Positions 14,335 through 17,113 of a stretch of DNA of 17,113 nt are shown here, piece by piece. Numbering within the stretch: position 1 is the first letter of the stretch; every line of letters begins with the position of its first letter. Source of the stretch: Fusobacteriota bacterium. GTDB taxonomy: Bacteria > Fusobacteriota > Fusobacteriia > Fusobacteriales > Fusobacteriaceae. The notes beneath the pieces were generated by a model, which did no database searches, had not been told where the DNA came from, and saw only the letters and a list, made by a program, of their open reading frames with translations. Location of the stretch: assembly GCA_023389595.1 (NCBI GenBank), contig JAEWEF010000093.1, forward strand, positions 1-17,113, read 5' to 3'. The translations under genes and the position numbers were made by a program.

Positions 14335-14363
14335 TTGACAAAGTTTAATAGTGGAATTATTAT
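14335..14363 (+). promoter_or_regulatory. Promoter of the PerR-type regulator gene
   Basis: Consensus TTGACA (14335-14340) and TATTAT (14358-14363) lie 17 bases apart. The -10 box overlaps a loose inverted repeat, ATTAT (14356-14360) with ATAAT (14368-14372), spaced by 7 bases. A Fur/PerR-type repressor could use it for autoregulation. The match to the TTATAATNATTATAA PerR box is poor, so that part is only a suggestion. Confidence 0.65.
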
Positions 14364-14429
14364 ATACATAATGTGGTTAAAAAACAAAAAAAATTAATTA
14401 TTTAATATATACAGAAAGGTGCTGATATT

Positions 14430-14858
14430 ATGGATTTTTATGTCGATGACATAGGTAAGTATTTAAAAGAAAATGGAATCAAACCTTCTTATCAAAGAAT
14501 AAGAATCTTTAAATATCTTATGGAGAGAAATAATCATCCAACAGTAGATATGATATATAAATATCTATGTCCAGAAATGCCAACTCTTTCTAAGACAACT
14601 GTATATAACACGCTGAATTTGTTTGTAGATAAAAAAATTGTAGATCTTATAGTTATAGAAGAAAATGAAACTAGATACGATATATCGAAAGGATTTCACG
14701 GGCATTTTAAATGTACTAGATGTGGAAATATTTACGATATAGATATGGAGAAAATTAAAACAGAGTGTGAAGATTTATTAGGTTGTCATATAGAAGAGCA
14801 GCATTTATATTTTAAAGGACTTTGTCCTGTATGTTCTAGAACTAGTACAAATAATTAA
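14430..14858 (+). CDS. perR: Fur-family peroxide-responsive regulator, PerR type
   Basis: A metal-dependent repressor of 142 residues. The N-terminal winged helix (about 8-82) contains NHPTVDMIYKYL and the recognition region LSKTTVYNTLNLF (53-65). The C-terminal part holds the metal sites. His36, Asp84, His90, His92 and Asp103 fall one position before the His37, Asp85, His91, His93 and Asp104 ligands of Bacillus subtilis PerR. The aspartate at 103, rather than the glutamate of Fur, argues for peroxide sensing by iron-catalysed histidine oxidation. Structural zinc ligands are Cys95/Cys98 and Cys132/Cys135. It starts at ATG 14430 behind GAAAGGTG. Targets are unknown; the divergent FNT gene is a candidate. 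Confidence 0.85.
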   Translation: MDFYVDDIGKYLKENGIKPSYQRIRIFKYLMERNNHPTVDMIYKYLCPEMPTLSKTTVYNTLNLFVDKKIVDLIVIEENETRYDISKGFHGHFKCTRCGNIYDIDMEKIKTECEDLLGCHIEEQHLYFKGLCPVCSRTSTNN

Positions 14859-14867
14859 TTGAAAAAT

Positions 14868-14894
14868 AAAAAAGGACTTTAAAGTCCTTTTTTT
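14868..14894. terminator. Bidirectional terminator between perR and malic enzyme
   Basis: A perfect palindrome, with 11-base arms 14868-14878 and 14883-14893 (core AAGGACT / AGTCCTT) and a TTAA loop. A and T runs on the two sides make it usable by perR on the plus strand and by the convergent malic enzyme gene, whose stop is six bases away. Confidence 0.9.
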
Positions 14895-14899
14895 ATTTT

Positions 14900-16078
14900 T
14901 TATAATCTACAAATTTTTTGTTCTTTTGCAACACGTTCAACTTGGGTTGCAACTGCTTCCGCAACTCTATTATCGAACGCACTAGGAATAATGTATTCAT
15001 TATTTAGTTCATCTTCAGTTATTAAATCGGCTATAGCTTTAGCAGCTGCCATTTTCATTTCTTCAGTAATTTTTTTTGCTTTAGCTCTAAGTGCTCCTTT
15101 AAATATACCTGGAAAAACTAGTACGTTATTAATCTGATTAGGATAATCAGAACGACCAGTTCCTATAATTCTAACTCCACCTTTTTTAGCTTCTTCAGGC
15201 ATAATTTCTGGAGTAGGATTTGCCATAGCAAAAATTATTGAATCTTTAGCCATCATTTTAACCATATTGTGATCTAAAATATTTGCTACAGAAACGCCAA
15301 TAAAAACATCTGTATCTTCAATAATATCTTTTAAACTTCCTTTTATATTATTTTTATTTGTTAGCATAGCTAATTCTTTTTTAGAAAAATCATATTCGTC
15401 AGCATCTTCAGAATTTAGAATTCCAAATTTATCAACTATAAACATATTTTGACAACCAAGTTGTAAAATTAATTTTGCAATAGAACTACCAGCAGCCCCA
15501 GCTCCATTTATTACAATTTTTACATCTTCTATTTTTTTGTTTACTAATTTTAATGCATTTATTAGGGCCGCAACGACAACTATTGCAGTTCCGTGTTGAT
15601 CATCATGAAAAACTGGAATATCTAGTTCTTCTTTTAATCTAGTTTCTATTTCTATACATCTTGGAGCAGATATATCCTCTAAATTTATACCACCAAAAGA
15701 TGGAGCAATTAATTTAATAGTTTTTATAATTTCTTCTGTATCTTTTGTATCTAAGCATATAGGAAATGCATCAACATCTCCAAATTCTTTGAATAATATT
15801 GATTTTCCTTCCATTACAGGAAGCGCCGCATGTGCACCTATATCACCAAGACCTAACACTGCTGTTCCATCGCTTACTACTGCAACCATATTTCCTTTTG
15901 AAGTGTATCTATAAACTTCATTTATATTTTCATGAATTTTTCTACATGGTTCGGCAACACCAGGAGAATAAGCTTTAGATAAATCTTCTTTAGTTTCTAC
16001 TTTTATTTTAGAAATTACTTCGATTTTTCCTTTTTTTTCTTCGTGTAACTTTAAAGATTCTTCATATACATTAGACAT
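14900..16078 (-). CDS. Malic enzyme, short NAD(P)-dependent form
   Basis: Oxidatively decarboxylates malate to pyruvate with reduction of NAD(P). The 392-residue length is that of the short bacterial form without a phosphotransacetylase domain. Catalytic landmarks are Tyr37 (KAYSPGVAEPC), Lys92 (MEGKSILFK), metal ligands Glu134/Asp135 (LEDISAPR) and Asp159/Asp160 (FHDDQHGT). The Rossmann motif NGAGAAGSSIA is at 191-201. Asp216 in the VDKFG turn after the second strand hints at NAD preference, which is weak evidence. The C-terminal FAMANPTPEI and FPGIFKGALRA blocks are typical. It starts 17 bases after lemA behind AAAAGGAGT and is probably cotranscribed with lemA and the upstream membrane protein, although the functions are not obviously linked. 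Confidence 0.93.
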   Translation of the reverse strand: MSNVYEESLKLHEEKKGKIEVISKIKVETKEDLSKAYSPGVAEPCRKIHENINEVYRYTSKGNMVAVVSDGTAVLGLGDIGAHAALPVMEGKSILFKEFGDVDAFPICLDTKDTEEIIKTIKLIAPSFGGINLEDISAPRCIEIETRLKEELDIPVFHDDQHGTAIVVVAALINALKLVNKKIEDVKIVINGAGAAGSSIAKLILQLGCQNMFIVDKFGILNSEDADEYDFSKKELAMLTNKNNIKGSLKDIIEDTDVFIGVSVANILDHNMVKMMAKDSIIFAMANPTPEIMPEEAKKGGVRIIGTGRSDYPNQINNVLVFPGIFKGALRAKAKKITEEMKMAAAKAIADLITEDELNNEYIIPSAFDNRVAEAVATQVERVAKEQKICRL

Positions 16079-16095
16079 TTAAAAAACTCCTTTTA

Positions 16096-16647
16096 TTAAA
16101 ATTGTACTTTTGGAGCAGTACGTGCTCCTTCATCTGAAACAAATAGTTCAGCTTGAGTGTATTTAAATAATCCTGCAAATATACTTGCTGGAAACATTTC
16201 TATATTTTGATTGTATATAGTTGCAGTATCGTTATATACCTGTCTTGCAATTCTGATTTTTTCTTCAACTTCTTTTAGATTAGATTGTAAATTTAGAAAT
16301 GAAGTGTCTGCTTTCAATTCAGGATAAGCTTCTGATACAGCCATCAATCTTGATAACACAGAAGATAATTCGTAGTTTGCTCTCATTTGTTCAGCTGGAT
16401 TTTTAGCGTTGCTAAAACTTGCTCTCGCTTTTGCAAACTCATCGAAAATTCCTTTTTCATGATTAGCATAACCTTTTACTGTTTCAACTAAGTTAGGAAT
16501 TAAATCGAATCTATTTTGTAGCTGTACAGAAATTTGACTCCAAGCATTTTTCACTCTATTGTGTAAAACTACAAATTTATTTTTATAAGAGATGGCCATT
16601 AAAACTAAAAGAACAACTATTACTAATATTACAATTAAAACTGTCAT
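16096..16647 (-). CDS. lemA: LemA family protein
   Basis: A membrane-anchored protein of 183 residues, the family length, of unsettled biochemical function. Residues 2-19 form one hydrophobic N-terminal helix. The rest is mostly helical and carries the LemA signature NRFDLIPNLVETVKGYA (45-61) and the following HEKGIFDEFAKARA. Near the C-terminus is the conserved PASIFAGLFKYTQAELF. The ribosome site GGAGG (16660-16656) lies 8 bases before ATG. LemA genes are often next to TPM-domain or DUF2207 membrane proteins, as here, suggesting a shared envelope-related role. Confidence 0.93.
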   Translation of the reverse strand: MTVLIVILVIVVLLVLMAISYKNKFVVLHNRVKNAWSQISVQLQNRFDLIPNLVETVKGYANHEKGIFDEFAKARASFSNAKNPAEQMRANYELSSVLSRLMAVSEAYPELKADTSFLNLQSNLKEVEEKIRIARQVYNDTATIYNQNIEMFPASIFAGLFKYTQAELFVSDEGARTAPKVQF

Positions 16648-16667
16648 ATGAATAACCTCCGATTTTT

Positions 16668-17113
16668 TTAAAAAGCTCCACCACCGCTTCTACCTCCACC
16701 GCCGAATGAAGATCCACCACTAAATCCGCCACTACCAGAACCAAATATATTACTAGATTTAGATTTTGAAATTCTATCAAGATTAATAGAATCTGAAAGT
16801 CCTCTTGAAGTATTATTAGAAAGTGAATTGAATATTCTATCATTAGTGAAATAAAACATAGGTATGGTAGAGATATTTCCAACATTTTCCAAATTTATTA
16901 TACCATTTTTTAGTGCATCTTTATATGCTCTTGCAACAGTTTTAGTAACATTTAAAGCAGACGCATATATAAAATAATCTTCCCAAAGAGTTAGTGAAGA
17001 AATTTTTGCTTCAGATAATAAAGTATAATCTCCTAAAAATCTTTTAAAAGCATCCCATTTCAATTTTTCATTATAGTATTCTTGTGTAGGATAAGATGCT
17101 CCAGATACTAATG
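16668..17113 (-). CDS. DUF2207-type membrane protein, C-terminal part (cut by window edge)
   Basis: The frame is open to the right edge, so only the C-terminal 148 or so residues are seen. Upstream of Leu-Lys-Trp the frame continues as SGASYPTQEYYNEK, so the TTG at 17063 is not the start. The visible part has KWDAFKRFLGDYTLL and LWEDYFIYASALNVTKTVARAYKDAL, characteristic of the soluble C-terminal domain of DUF2207 predicted membrane proteins. A Ser/Gly-rich tail follows, ending GGGGRSGGGAF, also typical. Function is unknown. It is 20 bases upstream of lemA on the same strand and probably the first of the three genes seen here. Confidence 0.8.
   Translation of the reverse strand, partial: LVSGASYPTQEYYNEKLKWDAFKRFLGDYTLLSEAKISSLTLWEDYFIYASALNVTKTVARAYKDALKNGIINLENVGNISTIPMFYFTNDRIFNSLSNNTSRGLSDSINLDRISKSKSSNIFGSGSGGFSGGSSFGGGGRSGGGAF

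Noticed and set aside
16583..16885. Open frame on the minus strand spanning the DUF2207-lemA junction
   Set aside because: It is an out-of-frame reading of the Ser/Gly-rich tail and the lemA start; both real frames have family motifs and this one has none.
17061..17063. TTG at 17063 as the start of a small DUF2207-like gene
   Set aside because: The frame continues upstream without a stop to the window edge and encodes conserved-looking sequence, so the gene is simply truncated by the window.
1..17113. CRISPR array, tRNA, rRNA, insertion sequence or prophage
   Set aside because: No regularly spaced repeats, no cloverleaf or rRNA-like sequence, and no transposase, integrase or phage gene was recognised.

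Overview
This is an AT-rich (well under one third G+C by eye) bacterial chromosome segment. The rplM and rpsI proteins, the GTG starts with strong AGGAGG sites, the AT-rich codon use and the overall gene style fit a member of the Fusobacteriota, probably of the Leptotrichia / Streptobacillus / Sneathia group. This placement is inferred from remembered protein similarity and was not tested. There is no rRNA, tRNA, CRISPR array or intact mobile element.

Layout. Bases 3-77 are the last codons of an unknown upstream gene. A near-perfect promoter (90-118) and a structured leader (136-180) then drive rplM-rpsI, which ends in a strong terminator (1089-1117). Next comes a sialic acid (N-acetylneuraminate) catabolic locus in two transcription units. 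The first is an RpiR-type regulator plus an ROK kinase (nanK), closed by a terminator at 2889-2919. The second has its own promoter region containing two inverted repeats. It encodes a peptide-type ABC importer (lipoprotein SatA, permeases SatB and SatC, fused double ATPase SatD), a cytoplasmic beta-propeller glycosidase-like protein of unknown specificity, a PgpA/YutG-like protein, and then nanE, nanA and nagB. It ends at a strong terminator (13151-13181). A mostly non-coding stretch (13182-13443) follows. A formate/nitrite-type channel gene (minus strand) and a PerR-type peroxide regulator (plus strand) are divergently transcribed with back-to-back promoters. A bidirectional terminator (14868-14894) separates perR from a minus-strand group: a DUF2207-type membrane protein (cut by the window edge), lemA and malic enzyme.

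How the genes work together. SatABCD should bring sialic acid, or a sialic-acid-containing glycoside, into the cell. NanA splits Neu5Ac into ManNAc and pyruvate, NanK phosphorylates ManNAc, NanE epimerises ManNAc-6-P to GlcNAc-6-P, and NagB feeds GlcN-6-P into glycolysis. The deacetylase NagA, needed between NanE and NagB, is not in the window. The RpiR protein is the likely sensor. The parts least explained by known sialic acid pathways are the propeller protein at 8621-10030 and the PgpA-like protein at 10039-10542, both inside the operon between the transporter and the catabolic genes. At the RNA level the most unusual feature is the satB start, where a Shine-Dalgarno sequence 27 bases upstream is brought to normal distance by a 6-bp hairpin that also contains an ATG-TAA start-stop pair.
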